A stretch of 58,162 bases of DNA from HGM04593 sp045588485 (lineage in GTDB: Bacteria; Bacteroidota; Bacteroidia; Bacteroidales; Bacteroidaceae), in the NCBI GenBank assembly GCA_045588485.1, contig JAZNEI010000008.1, forward strand, positions 1 through 58,162, read 5' to 3'. The position numbers and the translations under genes are program-made. Under the pieces are notes generated by a model, which was given only the letters and a program-made list of their open reading frames with translations, did not search any database and was not told where the DNA came from. Positions 35,215 through 44,291 of the stretch are shown piece by piece (position 1 is the stretch's first letter; each line of letters begins with the position of its first letter).

Positions 35215-35257
35215 AACGTAAGCAGACAAGAGCACTCTTGCTCGCTTACGTTTTTTT
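35215..35257 (+). terminator. Intrinsic terminator of the sbcD-to-channel operon
   Basis: AACGTAAGC (35215-35223) pairs with GCTTACGTT (35244-35252), with an inner AGAG/CTCT pairing, followed by a run of T. Nineteen bases after the channel gene's stop. Confidence 0.8.
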
Positions 35258-35681
35258 AGAATAATAAAAATAGAGCGAAGCCGTAGCCCTCAAGTCGACC
35301 GCCGGCGAGCCTTTCGCTGCGAAAGCGATTGATGGTACGAAAGTCGGGCCTGTTCATGCCGCTAAGCCACATATACCTTTCGATGTGGTAGTTTAAAGAT
35401 AATAAATATTCTCCAAACAAACAATAGCTATTCCAATGTTTTTCAAAGGAATAGCTATATTTTTATTATCTACAGAAGTATAGAAGCTGAACTAATAAAA
35501 TCAAAGAGGGCAACCCAATTTGACTTTTGGGTCACCCTCTTATTACTTACTATAACAATAATAATAGTATCTACAATTCCGATATTTTGTGTTTATGCCA
35601 CCTAACAGCTAACTACATTTATGATTACATCTAATCTATAAACCATTATTATCAGAAAAATCCGAACATAGAGAAAGATTC
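35258..35681. other. Gene-free stretch with palindromes and two further hairpins
   Basis: No gene is seen. Around 35275-35395 lie short palindromes (CTTTCGC-T-GCGAAAG; CCACAT/ATGTGG). A hairpin ATAGCTATTCC/GGAATAGCTAT (35424-35458) is followed by ATTTTTATT and can terminate plus-strand transcription. AAGAGGG...CCCTCTT with inner ACCCAA/TTGGGT (35504-35541) fits a terminator for the minus-strand regulator gene. Confidence 0.6.
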
Positions 35682-37661
35682 TTATGCTTGAGAGTTATCT
35701 GTTTGCAACCCTGAGTTATCTACAAGTGTTTCCTTCGAGCTATTTTCATCCCCCAATATATCTTCGATAAAGTTTTCCAATGAATTGTCGGTAGTCATCC
35801 CTATCTTTTGGCGGAATCGGTGGCGAAGCATCAATACGCTTCGTGGGGCAATGGCCAATAACTCAGCTATTTCCTTATTTTCCTGCTTCAAAACAATGAG
35901 CATCGAAAGAAGTTCTTCCCGACGGGTAATGGATGGAACCTTTTCGCGGATACGAGGCAGAAAAAGCGGATATAGCAACTCGAAACATTGGCGGAACTTG
36001 GATTCTCCATTTTTCCTTAGCATCGATGGAGTCAGCGTCTCTAATTCCTGACGTTTATCTTTGTCATTCAATAATTCACAGATTTCTTGTGATATCTTTT
36101 CTTTTTCGGTATTTGATTGATTCAGCTTTTGAAGCAACAAGGCAAACTTGTCATCGGCCTGTTTCATTTGGATTTTATGCTTTCTCTTTTGATGAAAAAG
36201 GAGCACAACTATTACACTAATGGTAACAAGAGACAAACCTACACAAATCAGGAGCAGAAGGCGTTGGTTAGCTTGTTCAAGTTGAGCAATCTTTAGTTCA
36301 CGTCTCTGTTGTTCCGTTTGAAAATCAACAATGGCCTCCACGAGATTGTAGTGCAACCTCTTCTCCTTTAATGTCTGCCGCTCTTGGAGCATCATTCTTG
36401 TATATTGCTCCACTTTATGATGATTCTTGCTTTTCAGATAGTAGTCTATAATTGGCAGATAGTTCAGATGAATATAGATGGGTGAATCATTTTGGTTTAA
36501 CAATGCATACATGCTGTCCAACATGGCTTCTGCCATATTCTTGTTTTCGTCCTTCAGATAGGTTTGTGCCAACTGGTGATAAGCTTTTGCACGGTTCACC
36601 ACTGTTCCTTGTTGAGTTACCCGTTGTAATTCTTGAATACCTACCTGCAAAGAATCACCTCCCCTTTCTGTCAAGAAAATGCCATTCAGCAAGTTAACAT
36701 CCACCATACCACTGTTGTAAGGCAAAGATTGACAAAGTTTTCGTGCCTTTTCAGTATAATAAGGAATAGAATCCGTTTCTCCCAGTTGAAGCAACGCCCG
36801 TCCTTTATCTATATAAGTCTGAGCTGAAACCATCGGATTCTCCATAACCCTGTTCTTTTCCACTTGTATGGCTTCGGATGCATACAAATAGGCATACTCA
36901 GGTACATCCCAATACAGGAACAGGTCAACCAACGTATGCAAGCTATTCAGTACCCCCAGTTCATCCTTCCTTTTCTTTGCTTCCTCCTTGCTTTGCAGGA
37001 AAAGCTCCAGGGCTTTGTCAATCAGTCCGTTCCGTTTGTACAGGGAGCCCAGCATGGCCATTACCCATTGCTTACCGGAAGTATTCTTGCACAATTCGGC
37101 TTGCAGCAATGCCTCTTGACACCAGCCAATCACTTCTTTCTGATAATTGGTGTTACTATAAAACACAGCCGCTGCATAAGCATAGTCACGGAAATATCGT
37201 TCGGGAGTAGGCTGATGAAGCGGAAGGCTGAGTGCTTTAAACATCATTTCTTCGGCTTCCTTCATGTTCTCCGTACGCGACAAGGCATACGCCATCACCG
37301 AATAATAATCCCTCAAATAGATTCTTTGCAGAATGGGAGATGCCTTGAACACGTCTTGCAAGGTCGTTACGCAAGCTTCCGGCTCTCCTTTACTTTGAAA
37401 TGTATTCATCAACTGCATCAATGCATCGGTATACAGGGACATTTGCTCATCGGAGAAGTAATTCCTAGGCATCGGCTGTGACAAGTAATCCTTAAAAGCT
37501 ACGATAGCTTCCTCATATTTTCCTTCACGTTGCAGTGTCCTGGCCTGCTTGAAAAGTGATTCATTGGCCAAGCCTACACAGTATATCAAGGCGAATATGT
37601 GGAATAATATTATTTTCTTATATCCTAAAGGTAAACTCATATTTCTTTCGTTTTTTGTCAT
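35682..37661 (-). CDS. Membrane-anchored TPR protein with C-terminal helix-turn-helix
   Basis: A 659-residue protein. A signal or anchor segment (about residues 15-33) leads to a periplasmic region of about 420 residues with tetratricopeptide-like helices (for example ARTLQREGKYEEAIVAFKDYL). A membrane helix lies at about 470-492 (LLLLICVGLSLVTISVIVVLLF), followed by a coiled coil and a LuxR-like helix-turn-helix near residues 585-625 (NKEIAELLAIAPRSVLMLRHRFRQKIG). Bacteroidetes one-component regulators with this layout sense envelope signals and bind DNA directly. It is divergent from the secreted-protein genes at 37906 onwards, its likely targets. A -7 element TATTTTTG lies on the minus strand at 37746-37739. 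Confidence 0.75.
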   Translation of the reverse strand: MTKNERNMSLPLGYKKIILFHIFALIYCVGLANESLFKQARTLQREGKYEEAIVAFKDYLSQPMPRNYFSDEQMSLYTDALMQLMNTFQSKGEPEACVTTLQDVFKASPILQRIYLRDYYSVMAYALSRTENMKEAEEMMFKALSLPLHQPTPERYFRDYAYAAAVFYSNTNYQKEVIGWCQEALLQAELCKNTSGKQWVMAMLGSLYKRNGLIDKALELFLQSKEEAKKRKDELGVLNSLHTLVDLFLYWDVPEYAYLYASEAIQVEKNRVMENPMVSAQTYIDKGRALLQLGETDSIPYYTEKARKLCQSLPYNSGMVDVNLLNGIFLTERGGDSLQVGIQELQRVTQQGTVVNRAKAYHQLAQTYLKDENKNMAEAMLDSMYALLNQNDSPIYIHLNYLPIIDYYLKSKNHHKVEQYTRMMLQERQTLKEKRLHYNLVEAIVDFQTEQQRRELKIAQLEQANQRLLLLICVGLSLVTISVIVVLLFHQKRKHKIQMKQADDKFALLLQKLNQSNTEKEKISQEICELLNDKDKRQELETLTPSMLRKNGESKFRQCFELLYPLFLPRIREKVPSITRREELLSMLIVLKQENKEIAELLAIAPRSVLMLRHRFRQKIGMTTDNSLENFIEDILGDENSSKETLVDNSGLQTDNSQA

Positions 37662-37738
37662 ATTATTGTAGGGAGCTTTTCCTTCTTTTGTAAATTTACT
37701 GTAGATTGTTCTTCCATATTCTGTTTATAATTTGCCTA

Positions 37739-37746
37739 CAAAAATA
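37739..37746 (-). promoter_or_regulatory. -7 element of the TPR/HTH regulator gene
   Basis: The minus strand reads TATTTTTG, matching TAnnTTTG; no TTG stands at -33. It gives a leader of about 70 bases. Confidence 0.4.
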
Positions 37747-37854
37747 TACAAACTTCAAGTTGCGACCTAAATCACGCTGTTTACATTTCGGTTTACATTT
37801 GCAATTTCTCTGTTTTTAATGCCTTATGCTGACTAAAATGTAGGATTTCATTAT

Positions 37855-37885
37855 TTGACGTTCCCAAAATGTCGGAGTAATTTTG
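37855..37885 (+). promoter_or_regulatory. Promoter of the secreted-protein gene series
   Basis: TTG at 37855-37857 (within TTTG), 20 bases, then TAATTTTG at 37878-37885, a full consensus match. Transcription would start near 37892, 14 bases before ATG 37906. Confidence 0.75.
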
Positions 37886-37905
37886 TCCGCTAAAATTATG
37901 TTACA

Positions 37906-39003
37906 ATGAAACATACGTTTATATTACTGATTAGTGTCCTGCTGTTTTGCTGTCCGGTTGATGCCCAAGAGCGCGTCATTGATTCAACCGACCGTTCCCC
38001 CATTTCTGCGGCTTCCATATTCGATGCTACAGGCAATATGGTGGGCTTCACTTTGAGTGACGGCGTATTCTCCGAAATTCCGACATCGGCCTATCCCATC
38101 ACGCTCCGCTGTATGGGATACGAACAGCTCATCATCGAACGACCGGAAAACAAGACTTGGGAAATGACCCCGATAGTTTATGAACTGGAGGAAGTGGTCG
38201 TCGTCCCAGTCAAGCGTAATATCCTAAAGCAGACGTTCTACGTGCGCGAATATTTCAGCATGAGCAACGAGACCGATACCGTAACCTTCTTTAATGAACA
38301 CATGGCAGATCGTTTTGTCCCGACTTCGAAAGATGCGAAGTTTGGCGGGAAATCAAAGTTGCGCTTACTCGAAAGCCGCCAATATGGCTATTATCAGCTA
38401 TTCGGTCAAGACAGCATTACTACCGATCCGGAATCACTGTTTCCTTCCATGATAACCATATTTGAACCGATTGACAAAGAGGTTACTGCTCCGGAATCCT
38501 TCAAGGAACCGGGGAACGCTGTCAAGCTATATGAAGAACCTGGTAAGTCGGGAATGGGGCTCATCAAAAAGCAGAACGACCGGACTTTTACCTTCATCGC
38601 AGACGGGTTGGCAGATACGAAAGGACATAAAATATCTCCTTGGCCGTTGAAACTTTTAGGCTGTACCATGGAGTTCAATCAACTTTACGTCACACAGGCT
38701 TACCGTGTAAATGAGAAGGGAGTCTATCTGCCGAATGACTTGCTGGAAGCCAGTTTTGTCATGCAAGCAGATGGTAGGGGGAAGTTTCTCCGTATGTCGT
38801 TGAAATCCGACAAGCCGATTGTAATCCGTTCCCTGATAGAGTTGTACATTGTTGACCGCGATTATCTATCCAAGGAAGAAGCCAAGGAAGAATACAAGAA
38901 CAAGCCTACGGATGTCAAGTTTATGGTTCCTTCTACCGTTCCTCCATTGAACGAAGCGACCCGACGACTGGTGGAGCGTGCGAATGCAGAAGCAAAAAAA
39001 TAA
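37906..39003 (+). CDS. Secreted carboxypeptidase-regulatory-like domain protein
   Basis: A 365-residue protein with a signal peptide ending at VDAQ (residue about 21). Residues about 22-95 form a carboxypeptidase-D regulatory-like beta sandwich (ISAASIFDATGNMVGFTLSDGVFSEIP...LRCMGYEQLIIE), as found at the start of TonB-dependent receptors, but no plug or barrel follows. The remaining 270 residues are a domain common in Bacteroidetes surface proteins without assigned function. It is the first gene divergent from the TPR/HTH regulator and has a strong promoter. Confidence 0.65.
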   Translation: MKHTFILLISVLLFCCPVDAQERVIDSTDRSPISAASIFDATGNMVGFTLSDGVFSEIPTSAYPITLRCMGYEQLIIERPENKTWEMTPIVYELEEVVVVPVKRNILKQTFYVREYFSMSNETDTVTFFNEHMADRFVPTSKDAKFGGKSKLRLLESRQYGYYQLFGQDSITTDPESLFPSMITIFEPIDKEVTAPESFKEPGNAVKLYEEPGKSGMGLIKKQNDRTFTFIADGLADTKGHKISPWPLKLLGCTMEFNQLYVTQAYRVNEKGVYLPNDLLEASFVMQADGRGKFLRMSLKSDKPIVIRSLIELYIVDRDYLSKEEAKEEYKNKPTDVKFMVPSTVPPLNEATRRLVERANAEAKK

Positions 39004-39054
39004 TTGCATTGAACAAATAATACTTATAGTAATATCATTAATTAATTAAAACGT

Positions 39055-39963
39055 ATGAAGAATTTAATAAAAACATTAAAAACGATTTCGATGGCTATGA
39101 TAGCCGTTCTTATGAGTGTAAGTTTTGTAGCATGTGATACTGATGACGACAATATAGTAAACTTAAACTTAAAAGGCAGATGGTATACTAAAACAGAATC
39201 GGTTAAGAATCTTTTGATTGTCAATGATGACAATAGCGTCGTCACATTTAAAGTTAGCAACTATGAAACATGGGAAAAGGTCAAAGGTAACCTTACAGTA
39301 GATGGTAATGAGATAAGCATCTACTTTGAAGATGGCAATAGTCTTTCGGGTACCTGCACCATGACGGATAATATTCTTACCATCAACACAACCAATGGAG
39401 AATATAAATACTCGAGATTGGCAGATGAGACCAATTTGGTAGGTGATTGGAATTATTCTAACATTACATTCAGCGCAAAAGCAATCAAGGATGAGATTGT
39501 AATTCCTGGTGGAACTATAAACGGGGTAGAAGTGCCTCCTACAGTAATGCAAACTGCACAATTAAGCGGTGAGTTTATTAAGTTTGCAGCTCAACGTTAT
39601 TTCCGTAATATCAAGTTCAACAATGATGGAACAATGGCATATAATGTTTTGAAGGATGAAGGGGATTTATCTTTAACCAAAAACTATTCAATTGATGGTC
39701 TGAATATGACAGTCTCAGGAGAAACAGCTGGTCATAAAATAGCATCCACATTTATGGTACTGCAAAGTTATGATAACAACACTGCATATTTTATTTTTAG
39801 CAAAGAAAATATAGCAGAAATGTTTATTGGTTATGCACTTATGCTATTCGAAGGTGGCATTGCTCCAGATGTTACTGACGAAGCATTGAATGCATACAAA
39901 AAAGCTTTTACAGAAGCTTTTGATTACTATAGTGTAGAATTCATAATTAACCGTACCAAATAA
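39055..39963 (+). CDS. Lipocalin-like lipoprotein
   Basis: A 302-residue protein with a lipoprotein signal (VSFVAC, cysteine near residue 24). Residues about 38-125 resemble a lipocalin-like beta barrel (LKGRWYTKTES, NLTVDGNEISIYFEDGNSLSGTCTMTDNILTIN), and residues about 130-300 look like a second related domain (LVGDWNYSNITF). Lipoproteins of this type are surface-exposed in Bacteroidetes. It is 51 bases after the preceding gene and probably in the same transcript. Confidence 0.65.
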   Translation: MKNLIKTLKTISMAMIAVLMSVSFVACDTDDDNIVNLNLKGRWYTKTESVKNLLIVNDDNSVVTFKVSNYETWEKVKGNLTVDGNEISIYFEDGNSLSGTCTMTDNILTINTTNGEYKYSRLADETNLVGDWNYSNITFSAKAIKDEIVIPGGTINGVEVPPTVMQTAQLSGEFIKFAAQRYFRNIKFNNDGTMAYNVLKDEGDLSLTKNYSIDGLNMTVSGETAGHKIASTFMVLQSYDNNTAYFIFSKENIAEMFIGYALMLFEGGIAPDVTDEALNAYKKAFTEAFDYYSVEFIINRTK

Positions 39964-40025
39964 ATGGACAGTTAGTACGAATTGTTCAATGTATTATTTC
40001 GCAAAAACGTAAACATTGATAAACA

Positions 40026-41099
40026 ATGAAAAAGAATTGGTTTTATCTATTCTTGTTGATGGCAATCGTCGCGATGCCTTTGACTTCGTGTGACGAAGAT
40101 GACGAACCCGTTATTGACAATGGTGAGGAAGAGTATCAAAAACCTGGCGAAGACTATGTAGAAGAAACGAAACCGGTTACTGCATACGACGGCTTGTCGT
40201 GGCTTCAGAGTAACCTCGTAGAAGTGGATGACAATAATAATGTTATCCGTAGGGTCTATGGCAAGCCGCTCGACCCATCGCAGCCAACTGTGATTTCTGT
40301 GCCTGTAAATGACTTTGCTGATGCCGACTCGACCTTCCTCCGTTGGGTAGCTCCTGGTAAGGAGGCAACCAAGGTAGACGGCGGTTACGACTATAACCTG
40401 ACCGATAGAGATGGTAACCCACAGGGCGCCGTATCGTTCCGTGCTGTAGAGGGTGAGGCCGGTGTGATAGCACGCATGGACATAGCACCAGGTACCGACC
40501 TCAAGCAGGTTACCGAGGTGAAGTTTATTGATGCTGAACTATGGCCCGAAAATGCTGCTTACCAAAGAGTGGAAAGACGCAAGATTTATTGGATGGAGGA
40601 TTATGAATTGACATGGAGCGAAGGTGGACCTTATGCCCTTGATTTACATGTTGAAAAGAAATCGCTTCCTTTCTATTGTTTGCAAGACAATGCCAATGGC
40701 AAAGAGGGTATTTTGGTGTGGCTCAGCCCAGACGAGGATAATTATTACTCTCATCCGGCACTTAAATGGTATAACAGTAAAGCTAGGTCTTATCTCCCAA
40801 GTGAGGCAGAAGCACAGAAGGTAGTTGATAAAATAAATCAAAATGTTGCGTTCTGGGATACGATGTTGTCTGATATGAAGGCTAATGGATATGATTGGTA
40901 CGCCAGACCTTTCAGTTTATTTGATGATCATGCAGCTAAATCAAAGTTCGTATTAAATGAATTAGACGAAGGCTTAATCTTGGACTATATCATGGTTTTT
41001 GAAATGGACGTTCATCCAGCTGAATTGGAATGGGTGTTTGATACTAGTGTGCAAATGTACCGCTACATGCAAATCCAAATCATTCCTCCTGTTAAGTAA
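40026..41099 (+). CDS. Lipoprotein of unknown function
   Basis: A 357-residue protein. The lipoprotein signal ends at MPLTSC (C22) and is followed by acidic residues (DEDDEP), a lipoprotein export signal pattern in Bacteroidetes surface lipoproteins. The mature protein is rich in D, W and Y with beta character (AYDGLSWLQSNLVEVDD). I do not recognise a named domain. It precedes two periplasmic-binding-type lipoproteins in the same direction and is likely part of the same surface apparatus. Confidence 0.6.
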   Translation: MKKNWFYLFLLMAIVAMPLTSCDEDDEPVIDNGEEEYQKPGEDYVEETKPVTAYDGLSWLQSNLVEVDDNNNVIRRVYGKPLDPSQPTVISVPVNDFADADSTFLRWVAPGKEATKVDGGYDYNLTDRDGNPQGAVSFRAVEGEAGVIARMDIAPGTDLKQVTEVKFIDAELWPENAAYQRVERRKIYWMEDYELTWSEGGPYALDLHVEKKSLPFYCLQDNANGKEGILVWLSPDEDNYYSHPALKWYNSKARSYLPSEAEAQKVVDKINQNVAFWDTMLSDMKANGYDWYARPFSLFDDHAAKSKFVLNELDEGLILDYIMVFEMDVHPAELEWVFDTSVQMYRYMQIQIIPPVK

Positions 41100-41144
41100 T
41101 AATTATCCGAAAGCATCTCAACAGATTGTTGAACGCTTATTAGC

Positions 41145-42170
41145 TTGAAAATATTGAAACAGAGTATCATACATCCGATAATTATGCTTTCCTTCTTCCT
41201 CCTCCTTTTTACAGGGTGCAGGAAGGAGGAAATTGGTTTTATTCATAATTACCGAGTGGAAGTGGTCTTTTCACCGGGCGGTGTAGGCGACCAAGGCTAC
41301 AACGACCAAATTCTGCGTGGGCTTCAGACGGCTGCTGTGCGGTATGGCTTTACGCTGGCTGTTCACATACCCGAAGAAAAGGAGCAGGGCATTCAGATTT
41401 ACAATGATTGGTTGAATGCTCCGCTGGACGATGATTGCGAGCGTTCGCTATTTGTATTTTCAGGCAGCGAGTACGAGTATCTGCTCGAAGATCTTACCCT
41501 TCCGGATGATATCAGAAAGGATGTACTGATGTTTGAGACCGAGCGGGAGATGGATGGCATATATACCTTCTTCGTAGGCTGTTATGCTGCAAGTTATCTT
41601 GCTGGAGCAACCAGCGTGTTTGATAATGAAGGTGAAGAGCAGAAGGCATTGGTGATTGCTGCCAATCCTCATGACAGACAGGTCAGACGTGCGGTGGACG
41701 GATACCGGGACGGGTACCTGGCTGCAGGAGGCGATGGATGTGATGTGCACTATCTGAGCGAGGAACCGGATGGAGGATATCGGATGCAGGATGAAGCCTA
41801 TCAGTTCTGTATAGAGAACGACGGAAACTATATGTATTATTTTTCAGCCGCCGGAGCATCCAACAAAGGATTGTATCGCTTTTCGCGTGAACACTCGAAC
41901 ATGGCCGTAGGTATGGACGTCGATATGGGTTTATTCTCATCTATGATCACAATGTCGGTGGTGAAACATATGGACAAAGTTGTTGTCGATGTGCTTGGCG
42001 ACCTGCTGAATGACAAGGAGATTCCATATCATCGGAAATTTACCTATTCGTCAGGATATGAGGAACTGGTATATTCGACAGAATTTACTGAAGATTGGTT
42101 CCTGGATATTTCAGATATAAAGAATCGTATTGTAGAAATAGAACAACGCTATGAAGAAGCTAATCCATAG
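41145..42170 (+). CDS. BMP/PnrA-like type 1 periplasmic-binding lipoprotein
   Basis: A 341-residue protein. The first codon is TTG at 41145; an ATG at 41184 would start inside the signal, so TTG is preferred because it supplies the basic N-terminus (KILKQ). The lipobox is LFTGC. The mature part has the BMP family opening VVFSPGGVGDQGYNDQILRGLQ, a central VGCYAASYLAGATSVF segment, and QVRRAVDGYRDGYLAAG, as in purine-nucleoside binding lipoproteins. No ABC transporter is adjacent, so it may sense or scavenge and not import. It overlaps the next gene by 20 bases. Confidence 0.7.
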   Translation: MKILKQSIIHPIIMLSFFLLLFTGCRKEEIGFIHNYRVEVVFSPGGVGDQGYNDQILRGLQTAAVRYGFTLAVHIPEEKEQGIQIYNDWLNAPLDDDCERSLFVFSGSEYEYLLEDLTLPDDIRKDVLMFETEREMDGIYTFFVGCYAASYLAGATSVFDNEGEEQKALVIAANPHDRQVRRAVDGYRDGYLAAGGDGCDVHYLSEEPDGGYRMQDEAYQFCIENDGNYMYYFSAAGASNKGLYRFSREHSNMAVGMDVDMGLFSSMITMSVVKHMDKVVVDVLGDLLNDKEIPYHRKFTYSSGYEELVYSTEFTEDWFLDISDIKNRIVEIEQRYEEANP

Positions 42171-44274
42171 TCTGGTCATTGTCCTGCTATGCATGGGCAC
42201 ACTGCTGTCGTGCGAGAAAGATGTAGTGATAGAAGGCATTACCGCGTCGAAGGAGGTGAGAATAGCCGTGGTGCTTCCTGAGAAGGACCGTGAGCCCATT
42301 TGGAACAATGCGTTGGAATGGGCTGCGGAGAATATCCGCAAGGCCAACATCGGGGTGAAGGTGGTGTACGAGTGGGTGGATGAACCAACGGCCGACCTCA
42401 CCGAAGTGGGCTTGGCGCTCTCGGAACGCGAGGACATTCAAAGCGTTATCGGTTGCAATGTATCTGCAAATACACAGACGCTTGCCTTTGCCCTTGCAAG
42501 AAAAAAGCAGAATATCAAACCTCTGTTCACTTTCTCGACATCGCAGGAACTGCCTAGAATCTTTGGACATCGAGGATTCCTCTGGGGCTTGTGTGAGACT
42601 GATATCTCACAAAGTGAAATCATTTTATCCTGTCTTTCCAACGAGAATCCCGGACTCAAGAAAGTGGCTTTGCTGGCCTCTGATGATATATACGGACAGA
42701 CTTTTGTAGATTGGTTTGCCTTCCAAGCGGTGGAACTGGATCTGGAGCCGGTCTGCATCGAGACTTATAAGAAATCCGATGAACTTGAACATTGCCTTGA
42801 GCGAATTATAGACAGCGGTGCTGATGCAGTCGTGTGTGTTCCGGCTGCTGCTGAGGATGTGGTACCTGTACAGAATTATATTGATGATTTTATTTACAAT
42901 TCAGAATCATGGCGATATATTGCCTTGATGTTTGCAGATAAGGCATACAATAAATCCATTCTGAGTGGCGAATATCCTGTGGATTTCATTTCCGGACTTG
43001 CCCCTGCCAGCCACCCAGGCTCCGGTTTCGATGTATCCTACGATGCCCTATACGGCAGAGTACCATTTGCGGGTGAGGCTCAGGTGTATGATGCGGTTCT
43101 GATTACAGTCCTTGCTTCCCTCTGGGCAGAAATAAATGATGAGGAGGATATGAACAAGGCCATAGCGGCTTTGCTGAATGGCACTGCTGCGACTCAAGGA
43201 GGATGGACTACAGGTATGATTGCCAATTATCATAGGCGGATCCTGGCTGGCGAGACTCCGGCAATAAGTGGTGCAACGGGTACGCTGGATTTTAATTCTG
43301 AATACTATACTACCATCCGTTCTACATCTTATGCCCGTTGGATTACTCATAATGGCAAAATGGTAATCATAGATTATTACAGCCGAAACAGCGACGAACA
43401 CTCCTCGTCGCCCATAGCTGCGTGGGAGTGGAAGAAGCGACACATGCAGAATATGGATGGAAATGGAAATGTAATAGATTATCCCGAACTGAAAGATAAC
43501 TATGCGGTGCTGGTAGCTGCATCAGAGGGCTGGCAGAATTATCGCCATCAGGCTGACGTACTGGGTATGTATCATTATCTGAAAGGAATGGGATATGATG
43601 ACGACCATATCATCCTGATTATGGCCGACGATATAGCTCATAACGAACGGAACCCGTTGAAGGGAGTAATCCGTAGAGAGCTTGATGGAGAGAACCTGTA
43701 TGAAGATGTACATATAGACTACAAATTGGGTGACCTTACTCTCAATGACCTGAAACAGATATTGACCGGCGAACCTTCAGAGGCATATCCGGTCACATTG
43801 GGCAGCAGCGCAAATGACAATGTGCTGTTCTTCTGGAGCGGACACGGAACGCAACAGGGTTGGAAATGGAAAGAAACAGAGAATCTTAATGCCGACTTTG
43901 CCAGACCGATGTTCTCTGCCATGAAGTTCCGTAAGATGTTTGCCATCATTGAGACATGTTATTCCGGAGGTGTAGCCCAAGATTGCACAGGCATTCCGGG
44001 TTTGCTGATGATGACCGCTGCCAATCCTTACGAAACATCCAAGGCTGATGCTTTCGACAACGAGCTTCAGGTCTATCTTTCCAATACTTTCACATCGTCC
44101 ATCCTGTCGCAGTTGGAGAGTCATCCGCAGACGGTCATCCGCGACCTATATCTGCATGCCTTTGACAAGACAAACGGATCGCATGTGATGGTGTATAACT
44201 CGGATTATTATGGTAACTTGTATCTGAATGATATGAGGGAATATTATCCGAAATTTGTTGACAAAGGATTATAA
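42151..44274 (+). CDS. Lipoprotein fusing a type 1 binding domain to a C13 (legumain-like) peptidase domain
   Basis: A 707-residue protein. Lipobox LLSC (C21). Residues about 35-395 form a type 1 periplasmic-binding (receptor ligand-binding) fold (VRIAVVLPEKDREPIWNNAL, then KKVALLASDDIYGQTF). Residues about 449-690 match clan CD family C13: YAVLVAASEGWQNYRHQADVLGMYHYL, then FFWSGHG with H565 and ETCYSGG with C603 as the predicted catalytic dyad. A ligand-binding module joined to a legumain-like protease on one surface lipoprotein suggests ligand-controlled proteolysis; this is inference. The gene overlaps the BMP-like gene by 20 bases, so translation is probably coupled. Confidence 0.75.
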   Translation: MKKLIHSLVIVLLCMGTLLSCEKDVVIEGITASKEVRIAVVLPEKDREPIWNNALEWAAENIRKANIGVKVVYEWVDEPTADLTEVGLALSEREDIQSVIGCNVSANTQTLAFALARKKQNIKPLFTFSTSQELPRIFGHRGFLWGLCETDISQSEIILSCLSNENPGLKKVALLASDDIYGQTFVDWFAFQAVELDLEPVCIETYKKSDELEHCLERIIDSGADAVVCVPAAAEDVVPVQNYIDDFIYNSESWRYIALMFADKAYNKSILSGEYPVDFISGLAPASHPGSGFDVSYDALYGRVPFAGEAQVYDAVLITVLASLWAEINDEEDMNKAIAALLNGTAATQGGWTTGMIANYHRRILAGETPAISGATGTLDFNSEYYTTIRSTSYARWITHNGKMVIIDYYSRNSDEHSSSPIAAWEWKKRHMQNMDGNGNVIDYPELKDNYAVLVAASEGWQNYRHQADVLGMYHYLKGMGYDDDHIILIMADDIAHNERNPLKGVIRRELDGENLYEDVHIDYKLGDLTLNDLKQILTGEPSEAYPVTLGSSANDNVLFFWSGHGTQQGWKWKETENLNADFARPMFSAMKFRKMFAIIETCYSGGVAQDCTGIPGLLMMTAANPYETSKADAFDNELQVYLSNTFTSSILSQLESHPQTVIRDLYLHAFDKTNGSHVMVYNSDYYGNLYLNDMREYYPKFVDKGL

Positions 44275-44291
44275 ATATTTTATATATACCA

